Shown one piece after another: positions 35,111 through 43,900 of a DNA stretch of 64,000 nucleotides. The translations under genes were made by a program, and so were the position numbers. The notes beneath the pieces are model-generated. The model saw only the letters and a list, made by a program, of their open reading frames with translations. It was not told where the DNA came from and did no database searches. The number at the start of each line of letters is the position of its first letter. Within the stretch, counting starts at the first letter, position 1. This stretch comes from Zonotrichia leucophrys gambelii (lineage: Eukaryota > Chordata > Aves > Passeriformes > Passerellidae): contig NC_088173.1 in NCBI RefSeq assembly GCF_028769735.1, positions 63,945,921 to 64,009,920 of the forward strand. Direction: 5' to 3'.

Positions 35111-35825
35111 ATACAATTTATTTTGAATTATATAGAAAACCAAACACCTGACTTTTGTAATCATTAGAGTTCTTCCAGGGCCCTGCACATAACCCAAGTC
35201 CCCGTGATGTTTTCACAGTCTCACTAACCACCGTGCCCTCAACAGCTTTGGAAGAGTGCACTGTTCTTCATTTTCTCTCCCAGTTTCTGTGCTTCAACAA
35301 AGTTTTATTAATAGCTTTCCCCTATCCTAAAATTCTAAAGCAACTGTGCAGATGTGGTTATTATTCTGCTACTCATCATTAATGTGCCTGCAAATCTCTC
35401 AGACCTTTGTTCCCGGCAGCACTTGAGTTACTGTATTTTTGCCCTTATTAAGCACTTTTTCAAAGGGCTTTTGGCCATCCAAATCTAAATAAAGGAAAAA
35501 GAGAGATCAAACTAGACCTCTAGCAAACTCTGAATTTATACCTAAATGTGCTTAATAACTGGATTTGTATAGTCAAACATGCTCATAGCAGGATTTCCAG
35601 ATGGATGGTTAGAAAATAGAAGATTTCTGTGCTTACTCCTGCTGTTCTGACATTTGTATCAGCTCGGGAACTTGGGTGGAAAAGTTCTTTGGTATGAGGG
35701 GGAATTGTGCCAGTGTGAGGTCTGGGACAGGATCAAGGGAACCAAAACAAAGGTGAGTTGTTTGCAGGAAATCTGGAGAGTAAAAAAAAAATTAAACAAG
35801 TCCTTCAAATGACCCAGTGAGTGTT
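35111..35825. other. AT-rich unassigned DNA
   Basis: No repeat signature or meaningful open frame is visible. The composition is AT-rich and nothing here suggests a gene. Confidence 0.5.
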
Positions 35826-36190
35826 TTGAAGGAAGAATTGGGGCTGTTCAGCCTGGAGAAGAGAAGGCTTCAGGGAGACCTTTGAGCACCTTCCAGTGTC
35901 CAAAGGGGTTACCAGAGAGCTGGAGAGAAACCTTGAACAAGGGCCTGAAATGACTCCCACTGCCAGAGGGCAGGTTAGAGCCGATATTAGCAAAATTCTT
36001 CCCTGTGAGGGTGGTGAGCCCTGGCACAGGTTGCCCAGAGAAGCTGTTTGCCCCATCCTGGGGAGTGTTCAAGGCCAGGTTGGACAGGGCTTGGAGCAAT
36101 CTGGGACAGTGGTCCTGCCCATGGCAGGACAGGGAACAAGATGGTCATCAAGGTTCCTTTCAACCCAAACTGTTCTGGGATTTTATGATA
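35826..36190 (+). mobile_element. CR1 LINE fragment
   Basis: GGGCTGTTCAGCCTGGAGAAG, CTTCAGGGAGACCTTTGAGC, CACTGCCAGAGGGCAGG, GGCACAGGTTGCCCAGAGAAG, CAGGTTGGACAGGGCTTGGAG and CTGTTCTGGGATTTTATGA in plus orientation. Confidence 0.93.
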
Positions 36191-36699
36191 AGACCACAAG
36201 GCAGTTTTTACATGTAGGGTTGCCTCACACGCTTCCACAGGCAGCAAACAAGCATTTTGAGTGAATACATTTTAGTCTGGGCATGACCATGTTCGGATTC
36301 AGACTTCATCAGTGCTGCGGAAGTGAAACACTCAGAGGTGAAGGAAGGAGGAGTTTTGGGGAAAATGGAACAACCTTCAACAGAAGGGACAGGGTGCAAG
36401 GTGCTGAGGATTTGGGTATGTGGGCAGAGGTTGTAATGGGTGGAAATAGCAAGCTGGGTGAGGAGTAGAAAAAAATGGTGATGCTGGATTACAAGATAAT
36501 TGGAAAGAGTTGATTCCAGGCCCTTGGCTAGGGAGTTATTTCTGAAGATCAGGACTCCTGTGAGCTCATCTCAGCAGCAGATAAAAAGCTTGTACAATGC
36601 AGCATTTTGCTTATGGTTTCATGTGATTTTTGACCTCTGATATCACCATGACTTAATCCATTTTGAAAAACATACCATTGAACCAGCCTCCTAGGGCAG

Positions 36700-36860
36700 A
36701 TTCACTGTTTACATGCCTGTGATACCCAGCTCAGCCATGACTCAGCCATCAGCAATGATGTTCTGACCTTATTAATATCAATGTAAATCTTCTTAATGCA
36801 GACATAATTTCACCCCAGAGGGCAATTCATTAATTAGCACGTCCGGCTATCCTGTCATTG
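36700..36860. promoter_or_regulatory. Candidate regulatory block with AP-1/Maf-type and homeodomain sites
   Basis: TGACTCAGC at 36738-36746 is an AP-1 site extended to a Maf-recognition half-site. It sits in a near-palindrome, GCTCAGCCATGACTCAGCC. About 85 bp downstream is TTCATTAATTAGCAC with a TAATTAG homeodomain core. The stretch is unique rather than repetitive. Motif content of this kind is easy to find by chance, so this is only a candidate. Confidence 0.2.
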
Positions 36861-37136
36861 GGCATATGAAGTGGGTAGTAACTTGGCTTATATACAGAGC
36901 AAATATGTGCTGAGTAAATATGGATTCAACTGCACACATAACGACAACAGATGGGGCCATAAATGTCTGGCAGCAAGAGTGAACAGAGGTGAGTCTAACT
37001 CCTCATTCCAGATCTAATTCAGTGCTGGGGGAACTTGCTTGTTGTACTTGCTTGTTTATAGTTGTCTAAAATCAATGTCCATGGAAACGGTTGTTGAATT
37101 GGTTGTTTATTTCACATACTGCATAAACTTGTGTGA

Positions 37137-37450
37137 CTCATAAAATATCATAGATAGAGTAGCCTGAGCGGGAAGGGATCCACAAAGATCATTGAGTCCA
37201 ACTCCTGGCTCTGCATGGGACACCCCACAAACCCCACTCTGTGCCTGAGAGCATCGTCCAAATGCTTCTGGAGCTTGGCAGCCCTGGGGCCTCCACAGAC
37301 CCTGGGAGGCCTGTCAGTATCTGACCACCCTCTGGGGGAAGAATCTTTTCCTAATTCACCTAAACCTTCCATGACACAGCTTCAGCCATTCCCTTTGGTC
37401 CTGTCCCTGGTCATCAGAGAGCAGAGATCAGTCACTGAAGTGTTGCTCTG
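37137..37450 (-). mobile_element. CR1 fragment, same subfamily as 10812 and 54800, inverted
   Basis: Begins with a decayed terminus (AATATCATAGATAGAGTAG), then GGAAGGGATCCACAAAGATCA, TTGAGTCCAACTCCTGGCTC, GGGACACCCCACAAACCCC, GCATCGTCCAAATGCTTCTGG and CCTAATTCACCTAAACC. It is the reverse complement of the TCCTGTGCAGAGCCAGGAG type of CR1. Confidence 0.85.
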
Positions 37451-38180
37451 ATGATATGCTTGCAGCTGTGATACACAGGGCTCTTCCATCCCTCAAGGCA
37501 ATCCCCTCCCTGTGTGTAGTTTGCAGAAACACCATTGTCCTGCTGTGCCTGTTGCCAGGAAAGGGTGTTTTAATCATTCTAGTATATCTATTATGAAATA
37601 TTTGTCTTTTAAAATAAAAATAGACAAGTCAGAACTCTGGGCAAACCTAACTCCTTCCAAATGATATTTCATGTCAGCAAGTCGTCTGCGAATAATTGAA
37701 AAAAAACTCAACCAAAACAAAAAACCAAACTAAAACAGCAACAACAAAAAACCCAAACAATTTTGGAACATTTTTGCATGTTAAAATGAAACAGATTAAA
37801 GTTAATATAATAATAATTATCTCCTGCAGCTAGTATTTGATACAGACAGTGCCAGGGAGGACAGCGTGATCACTAACAAGGTTAGGAAAGGATTTCTTCT
37901 CTTGTGCCACAATCGCAGATGTTACTCTTCTCCCGAGTATTTGAGATTTGCCACAGGCAGTTGATGAACGCTCTGTTGGGTGGGCTGTTGCTGTATTGTC
38001 AGAACTCTCTCTTCCTGTTCTCATTTACTGGGTGACCCTTCTTAACTATTTTTTAAAGTGATTTAAAGTTTGCTTGATGAAAAACAACCATCAACCACCG
38101 CACAATCTAAAAATTCCAGCTATCTGGTAGAAAACCTTTTGATTCCCCAACTGCAAAAACCTTTTGAATTGCTAATTTCC
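37451..38180. other. AT-rich DNA with an A-rich tract
   Basis: The section at 37695-37762 is an A/C-rich simple repeat (AAAACAAAAAACC type). The rest is AT-rich with no gene-like frame. Confidence 0.5.
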
Positions 38181-38353
38181 CAGGTTGCCCAGGGAAGTTG
38201 TGGCTGCCCTATCCCTGGAAGCTTTCAAGACTAGCTTGGACAGGACTTGGAGCAATCTGCTCTGTGGGGTGGTGTCCCTGCCCATGGCAGGGGGTTAGAA
38301 TGAGATGAGTTTTGAGGTTCCTTCCAACCCAAACCATTCTGTGATTCTATGAC
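38181..38353 (+). mobile_element. CR1 LINE 3' fragment
   Basis: CCCAGGTTGCCCAGGGAAGT, GCTTGGACAGGACTTGGAGC, CCCTGCCCATGGCAGGGGG and CCATTCTGTGATTCTATGAC give a clean plus-oriented CR1 3' end. Confidence 0.93.
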
Positions 38354-40543
38354 TTTTAAGGAACTACTGTGGGGAAAAAGGTGGGGAGAGATCCAAGGAT
38401 GGATGGAATCTTGTGCTTTATCCGCCTAGTTGGATTAAAAACCCACATAAACTGTTGAGCACAGAAGCAGTTTGCTAAATCTGATGCCAGTGAAGAGAAA
38501 TTCAACTGATATCTAAGAGGGAACAATTTCTCCAAGTTTATTTGCACCCTTACCCAATGTTTTTACTTTCTGTCTTTTGTGCAACAGACAGCTATGTTTG
38601 GCAAGAAAGGGGGGAGCAGATGTTGTGAAAATAGAAGTACTGTTATCACTGATAACTGCAAGTGAACACAAACAGATGCAAGGAGACACGAAGTAGAGGA
38701 TGGGGTAAGATTTGACAGCAGATGCCAACCCCAGCCCTGAGCAGGCTATATCTGGCTAATCCATGTGGGGTTTTAGAGTTATACCAGCAACACTTCCACT
38801 GGTTGGAACCTTTTGGCATCACTTGGTGGGAGCAACTTGTGCTGCCAGCACCTGTGTGACTGTGCTGGGTTTGGGTTACCAGGGTTTGATCCGGGGGTGG
38901 CTCCTGTGAGGAGGTGCTGGAGCTTCCGTCCATGTCTGCTGGAGCTGTGGGGGTGCACAGACCCAGTGCAGCTCGTGAACACCCATGGCAGAGCAGGGGG
39001 ATGCCCAAAGGAGGCTGTGCCCCCATGGGAAGCCCACATTGGAAGAGAGGCAGAGTGTGAGAAGTCCAACCCCTGAGAAGAAAGGAGCACAGTGACAATG
39101 TGTGATGGACTGAGCACAGCCCCATTCCCTGTCCCCCTGCACCACTTGGAAGGAGGAGGGAGAGAAGCATGAGGAAAATTGAGCCTGGGAAGGAAGGAGG
39201 GGTAGGGGAAAAAGTGATTTAGGATTGGAGTTTATTTCTCATTGCCCTGCTCTGATTGAATTAGTAATTAATAAATTAAACTGATTTCCTCCATCTCTTC
39301 TGCCCATGACAGTAGCTGGTGACTGATCTCTGCCTGCCCTTATCCCAGCTATGAGCCTTTCATTGTGTTTTCCTCCCCTGCCCAGCTGAGGAGGGGAGTG
39401 AGAGCAGTTTTAGGAGGCACCTGGTGTCTAGCCAGGGCCACCCCACCACAGTGACAATCCAGAGGGCAGTGTCATGCACTGCCTGTATGCTGAGCTGGCT
39501 GACTCTCAGCCAGACTGGCTTTTCTGGCAGCACCTTGGGAAATGGCTGGGTATCTGAACCCACAGATTCAGGGCATGCTGGCAGTTGTCTGTGTCCCAGG
39601 AATATAAGTGTATGTAGAAATAGCCTCTCTGTGCCTCCATTTCTGTGTAGCCTACAAGGGATTTGCAACCTCTGTTTCTCAACACTCACACCTTTTTGGT
39701 TTTGGTTGCCTTTGAAAACCAAGTCAGCCCACTCCAGCAGTTTTAAACTAAACCCAAGAGTTTATCCTCCTTCTTGAGGCCTCAAGCAGAAAAGGCAAAA
39801 TCTCTGAGCAACAGTTTTGCAAGAGATAATTGACTGACAAGAAACAAACAGCCACTCTTTAGAATGTTTTCTTTCCTATCTGTTCAACACTGTTCGTTAT
39901 CCCAGTAACTTGCACAGAAATCACTAAGGCTCCCACTGAGAACCTCCCTCAGACAGGTAAATAACATTTGAATTTCTAAACACAAGTGAACTGTTTAAAT
40001 TTGGTGAGCTGCCTATTTCCACCCAGTCTGCTGTGTGTCTTTACATTGCTGCACCGAAATCCTGGTCATCCTTTCGGAGGGAAAAATGCGAATAGTATCT
40101 TTTCCTCTTTTATTTTTTTTTCTTTCAATAATAAATTCTCAGCTGTTGACATCTTTCCTCACTCAAAACAATTTGGGTAAGTCAAGACACAATCATATTG
40201 CTGGAGACAGACCAAAGGTAACAATTACCCAAGAACTGCAAACACTGTCAGGTTTCTCACATCTTTTTGACTCAGTTAAAAATGAAAGGTCTGAAATTTT
40301 CATCCTTCCGGCTGCAAAGGATATCCTTGCTGTATGTCCAACTGAGTTTGCTGCTTTGCCCACAAATTCAGAAGAGAATGATTTTAAACTTCTTTATTCT
40401 TCCTTATTCAGATCTTTGCTGTTACAAATTATGGCCCAGAAATCCTTGGAGATCACTGCCTTGTTTTCCAGGGTAGGAGGGCATCCTGTGCTTCAGATAT
40501 TTTTTTTTTGCTTGTTTTTTTGTTTACACAACTAGAATCATGA
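38354..40543. other. Unassigned intergenic DNA upstream of ATRN
   Basis: Unique-looking sequence 1.4-3.6 kb upstream of the ATRN start. Minus-strand frames of 112-174 codons near 38646-39170 have no recognisable domain. No second CpG island is seen here. Confidence 0.5.
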
Positions 40544-40900
40544 AATTACAGAGTGAAATTACAGAGTTCTCATCCCACCCCTGCCATGGCAGGGACACCT
40601 CCCACTGTCCCAGGCTACCCCGATGTCCAGCCTGGCCTGAGACACTGCCAGGGATCCAGGGGCAGCCACAGCTGCTCTGGGCGCCTGTGCCAGGGCCTCA
40701 CACCCTCACAGGGAACAATTTCTTTCCATTTAGCTTCCTCAGTGGATCAGCGCCCCATTCAGCCTTGAACAGTTCCTTTTCCCTCCCCTTTGCCTCGAGG
40801 TCTCCCTGTGCCTCAGGCCCATGCTCACAGTGGGTGGGGGGGCATTCCCGACCTACTAGGGGGACACAACCCCACCTCTGAGGGGACCTTTTCGGGCTCA
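40544..40900 (-). mobile_element. CR1 LINE fragment, minus orientation
   Basis: CCTGCCATGGCAGGGACACC, CCAGCCTGGCCTGAGACACTG, GCGCCTGTGCCAGGGCCTC and ACAGGGAACAATTTCTTTCC in reverse order. It lies head to head with the plus-oriented CR1 that starts near 40940. Confidence 0.88.
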
Positions 40901-40939
40901 CCTGGGTTACGGTGACACCCTGGGATGCTGGGACGTGTC

Positions 40940-41500
40940 CATCGTCCATGTGGAGTCCAGTTTGGGCTGCTCCATCCCAGGGCAGTGCCAGTGCCCTGTG
41001 TTGCACTGCAGGGGCACCTCCAGTGCAGGGCAGCCCCAAGCTCCCAGTTCAGCATGGACACTGAGGGGCTGGAACGCACCCAGGGAAAGGAAGAGTTGAG
41101 GAAGGCTCTGGAGCACCAAGAGCAGCTGAAGGGGCTCAGCCTGGAGCAAAGGAGGCTCAGGGGGCCCTTGTGGCTCTGCACAGCTCCTGCCAGGAGGGCA
41201 CAGCCGGGGAGGTCGGGCTCTGCTCCAGGAAACAGGGACTGGAGCAGAGGGAACGGCCTCAGGCTGGGCCAGGGCAGGCTCAGCTTGGACACCAGCAGGA
41301 ATTCCTTCCTGGAAAGGGAGCTCAGGCCTTTACAGGGGCTGCCCAGGGAGGTGGTGGAGCCTCCATCGTCCCTGGAGGTATCCCAGGAAGGCCTGGATGC
41401 GGCACTCGGTGCTCTGGGCTGTTGGACAAGGTGGGCTGTCACAGGTTGGACTGGGTGATCCTGGAGGGCTTCTCCTACCCCAATAATTCTGATTCTGTTA
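40940..41500 (+). mobile_element. CR1 LINE fragment next to the ATRN promoter
   Basis: Starts within GTGGAGTCCAGTTTGGGCTG, then GGGGCTGGAACGCACCCAGG, GGGGCTCAGCCTGGAGCAAA, CTCTGCACAGCTCCTGCCAG, CTGCCCAGGGAGGTGGTGGA and GGTTGGACTGGGTGATCCTG, ending AATTCTGATTCTG. From 41131 on it is about 98% identical to 62134 onward, and the identity continues well past the CR1 terminus. Confidence 0.9.
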
Positions 41501-41790
41501 CTCCTATTGCTCCTTTCACTGGGGCAGTTCTGGGGTTGTATCTGTGCCAGCTGCTGCTTTCTCACCTGTAATATTTAACTAATGGGGAGCAGTAAAGGGG
41601 CTTTAATTTTACAGCTCAGTTTTAAACCGACTAATTTCCTGGGAAATGCCATTTCATGGTTTGGGAATTGCCATGAGCTTTAAACTCTGGTTGTTAACCT
41701 TGCTGAGATGAGAAACTCACCCCTAAGTGAAGAGCTCTGCAGCTGTAGCAGCTAACCAAGAGCTGCTTCCACTCTCTCTACACTAGAGAC
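41131..41790 (+). repeat. Direct repeat, copy 1 (partner 62134-62793)
   Basis: This stretch aligns to 62134-62793 with a constant offset of 21,003 bp, no insertion or deletion that I can find, and about a dozen mismatches. The first ~370 bp are the CR1 3' part. The last ~290 bp are not CR1 (from ACTCCTATTGCTCC to CTGCTTCCACTCT). The central ~250 bp look identical by eye. Upstream of 41131 the two loci differ clearly although both are CR1. The right end stops about 70 bp before the CRE of the ATRN promoter. Confidence 0.93.
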
Positions 41791-41819
41791 TGATCTGTGG
41801 CACGGACCCTGTGACTGCG

Positions 41820-41942
41820 AGTGCCTGACCCGGCCCCTCCCCGCCGCCATGGCCGCGCCGTGACGTCACTGGCCCCGCCCTCCCGGTTCCCCCCCCACTC
41901 GCGGCCACCGTAGCGGGATCGGCGGAGGCCCCGCGGCGGCCG
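41820..41942 (+). promoter_or_regulatory. ATRN: ATRN core promoter region, TATA-less CpG island
   Basis: CpG-dense DNA immediately upstream of the first in-frame ATG. A full CRE palindrome TGACGTCA is at 41861-41868, followed by a GC box CCCCGCCC around 41873-41880. A CCGCCATGG element at 41844-41852 resembles a YY1 core. No TATA box is seen. The start site is not determinable by eye; I would expect it downstream of the CRE. The whole island runs from about 41.82 to 42.3 kb. Confidence 0.7.
41861..41868. promoter_or_regulatory. CRE palindrome TGACGTCA
   Basis: Exact 8-bp CREB/ATF consensus within the CpG island, 75 bp upstream of the first in-frame ATG (41943). Full-site CREs in CpG-island promoters are usually bound constitutively. 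It also overlaps the stop codon of a 4-codon ATG frame beginning at 41849. Confidence 0.75.
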
Positions 41943-42247
41943 ATGGTCCGCGTTGTGCCGCCGCCCCCCGCCCGCCCCGCTCCGACCCGGCAGCGGCCGC
42001 AGATGGCGCGGCGGGGACCGGGCAGGCGGGGCGGGAGGTCACCGGCGCCGCCGCCGCCGCCGCTGCTGGCGCTGCTGCTGCTGTTGGTGCTGGGCCCCGC
42101 CGCCGCCGCCGGCGAGGAGGTGGCAGTCTCCAAGGAATGCGACAAGCCGTGCGCCAACGGCGGGCGGTGCCAGCCGGGCACCGGGCAGTGCGAGTGCCAG
42201 CCTGGCTGGGTGGGCGACCAGTGCCAGCACTGCGGGGGGCGCTTCAG
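41943..42247 (+). CDS. ATRN: Attractin, exon 1 (partial gene)
   Basis: The first coding exon of attractin, a type I membrane or secreted glycoprotein that acts as an accessory receptor in agouti-melanocortin signalling and in myelin maintenance. Of the 101 complete codons, residues 1-40 are arginine- and proline-rich. Residues 41-50 are an almost pure leucine core of a signal peptide, followed by GPAAAAG as a likely cleavage area. Residues 66-94 form an EGF-like module with cysteines at 66, 70, 76, 83, 85 and 94, including CANGGRC and CQPGWVGDQC. The final QHCGGRF matches the attractin family just before the CUB domain. The exon ends AG with a GTGAGC donor at 42248, leaving phase 2. ATRN fits better than its paralogue ATRNL1, whose EGF module lacks the NGGRC pattern. 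The start could be Met21 (42003), which gives a more conventional signal peptide; both ATGs have C at -3 and G at +4. The remaining exons lie beyond the window. Confidence 0.9.
42034..42110 (+). repeat. CCG/CTG codon repeats inside ATRN exon 1
   Basis: Runs of GCCGCCGCC, CTGCTGCTG and GCCGCCGCC encode the proline, leucine and alanine tracts around the signal peptide. Codon-repeat expansions of this kind vary in length between species in attractin leaders and are common in avian CpG-island first exons. Confidence 0.8.
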
Positions 42248-42249
42248 GT

Positions 42250-43900
42250 GAGCCTCCGCGGGGCGGGGGGCGGGGACGCGAGGGGTCCGTGTGGACGGGG
42301 CGTCGGGGCTGGTTCGGAGGTTTGGGGTTGGTTCGGGGCTGGTTCAGGAGTGAGGGGTTAGCTTTGGGGTACGGGAATGAAAGTCTGGCTCAAGTGAGGG
42401 GCTGGGTTGGGTGGGGAGTTCGTTTGAACCGTGGGAATCGGGCTGGTTTGGGCTACCGAGGGGAGAGTCTGGCAGCCCCATCAGGGATGGGCGGCAGGGG
42501 CAGGGCAAGGGAGAAAGGAGAAGACACAGCAGTGGCTCGGGGGCCCTAAGGGGCACTTGAGGGCAATAGGGAGGTGGGTACGAGGAGCAGGTTTGGGCAC
42601 TCAGACCTGCTGAGGAGGGTCCAGGGGTGAGTGAGGGCAGCAGGGAAGGGCCGGGTGACAGTAAAGGTGAGGGGCGGGACCAGGTGAGGTGAAAGGTGAG
42701 CGGTAGATGGAAGTGACACTAAGGGTGAGTGGCAGGTCAAGGGAATGGTGAGGGACACTCAGGTGATGATAAAGGTGAGCGGCAGGTGCAGGTGACAGTA
42801 AGGATGCAGGTGTTAGGGCAGGATAGGAGCATCTTGAGAGGACAATAGGGGCTGGGTCTCTGGGCAGTGAGGGTGTGAGCGTGGGCCTGGTTCAGGGGGA
42901 TGTGGTGTAAAGGGATGGGCAGGAGTCCTGAAGGGGGACAGAAGGGGTTTGGATGCAGAGGGAGAGGTGGGTGTGCAGAAACAGGCTTGAGGGGTGACAG
43001 CAGCATGGGTGTGATGGGGTGACAGTGTGGAAGGCTTGGTCTGACTGTCCCCAGAGGAGGTGAGTGGTTGGGCTTCCTGGGGGAGCTCTCAGAGCAATGG
43101 GATGTGGATGTTTAGTGCCCCAGTGGGTGAGTACAGGATGTTTGTTATGCAGAGAGGCGCCTCTAAGGGGGCTGAATTTTTGGCATTGGTTGGCTGGGGT
43201 TGCACAGGCGTTACTGGTGATCGGTTGTGATTCTAAGGGGCTGTGTAGGAGCAGGGATGTGGTTGTAGGGCACTGGATCAGTGGGGATCTGGGTTTGATG
43301 GATTGCAGAGCCAGGAGAATGTTGGGTTTAAGTTTTAGTAGGTCCAGACAGAAAGTAAAGCTGGAGGGGAGTGGGTATGGGGATATATTTTTGGTGACAG
43401 GGTTAGGTTTGGGAACTTAGAAATGGAAGTGTAAGGATGGTGGTGAATGGGGGTGGCTTTGTGTGGGGACGTGGAGCTGATGGAAGCAGTGAGGAGCAGG
43501 TGGACACAGGAGGTCAGTGTGGGTGTGGGGCCAGTTCCTGGGCGGGGAGAAGGACTAATGTGTGGATGGGACTAGATCACACTTAGAACAGGTTGGAGGA
43601 GAAGGGCGTGCAAGTGGGCGTGAGAGTGGTGTGGAGACTCTAGAGGTGTTTGGAGGGGGGTTAAGGAAGCTCCTCTTGGCAGATCAGCAGCTGCTGGTTT
43701 TGGTTAAAGGTTATTTCAGGAGAAGTAGGTGCAGGGGAGAGAAGCAGTATCCTTATGGGAGTAGCTGGCATTTGGGAGGCTCATCATCTGGAGATGTAAT
43801 GCTGCTGGCTTTTGGGGAGGGACAGTGGGAATAGCAGCCTGGTGGGAGAAATCTCCTGGGCTTGTGGGGAGACATGGGCAGTGGGAGGGGATTGAACAGG
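42250..43900 (+). other. G-rich, G-skewed start of intron 1
   Basis: For about 1.6 kb after exon 1 the plus strand is rich in G over C, with many GGG runs and phrases such as GGGGTTGGTTCGGGGCTGG. This is the pattern of an R-loop-prone zone downstream of a CpG-island promoter. No coding frame here is credible. Confidence 0.7.
42624..42810 (+). repeat. Degenerate ~29-bp repeats carrying splice-donor-like AAAGGTGAGC
   Basis: Units built on AAAGGTGAGCGGCAGGTG...GTGACAGT recur about five or six times. Each contains a GGTGAG that matches the vertebrate 5' splice consensus: 42663-42672, 42681-42690, 42692-42701, 42721-42730 and 42771-42780. It lies about 0.4 kb inside intron 1. Confidence 0.7.

Noticed and set aside
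37695..37762. Poly(A)-like tract as evidence of a processed pseudogene
   Set aside because: No coding remnant or polyadenylation signal is found upstream on either strand; it is a simple A/C repeat.
41783..42181. Antisense frame opposite ATRN exon 1
   Set aside because: It mirrors the GC-rich sense exon; the sense strand encodes a clear attractin EGF module and a consensus donor.
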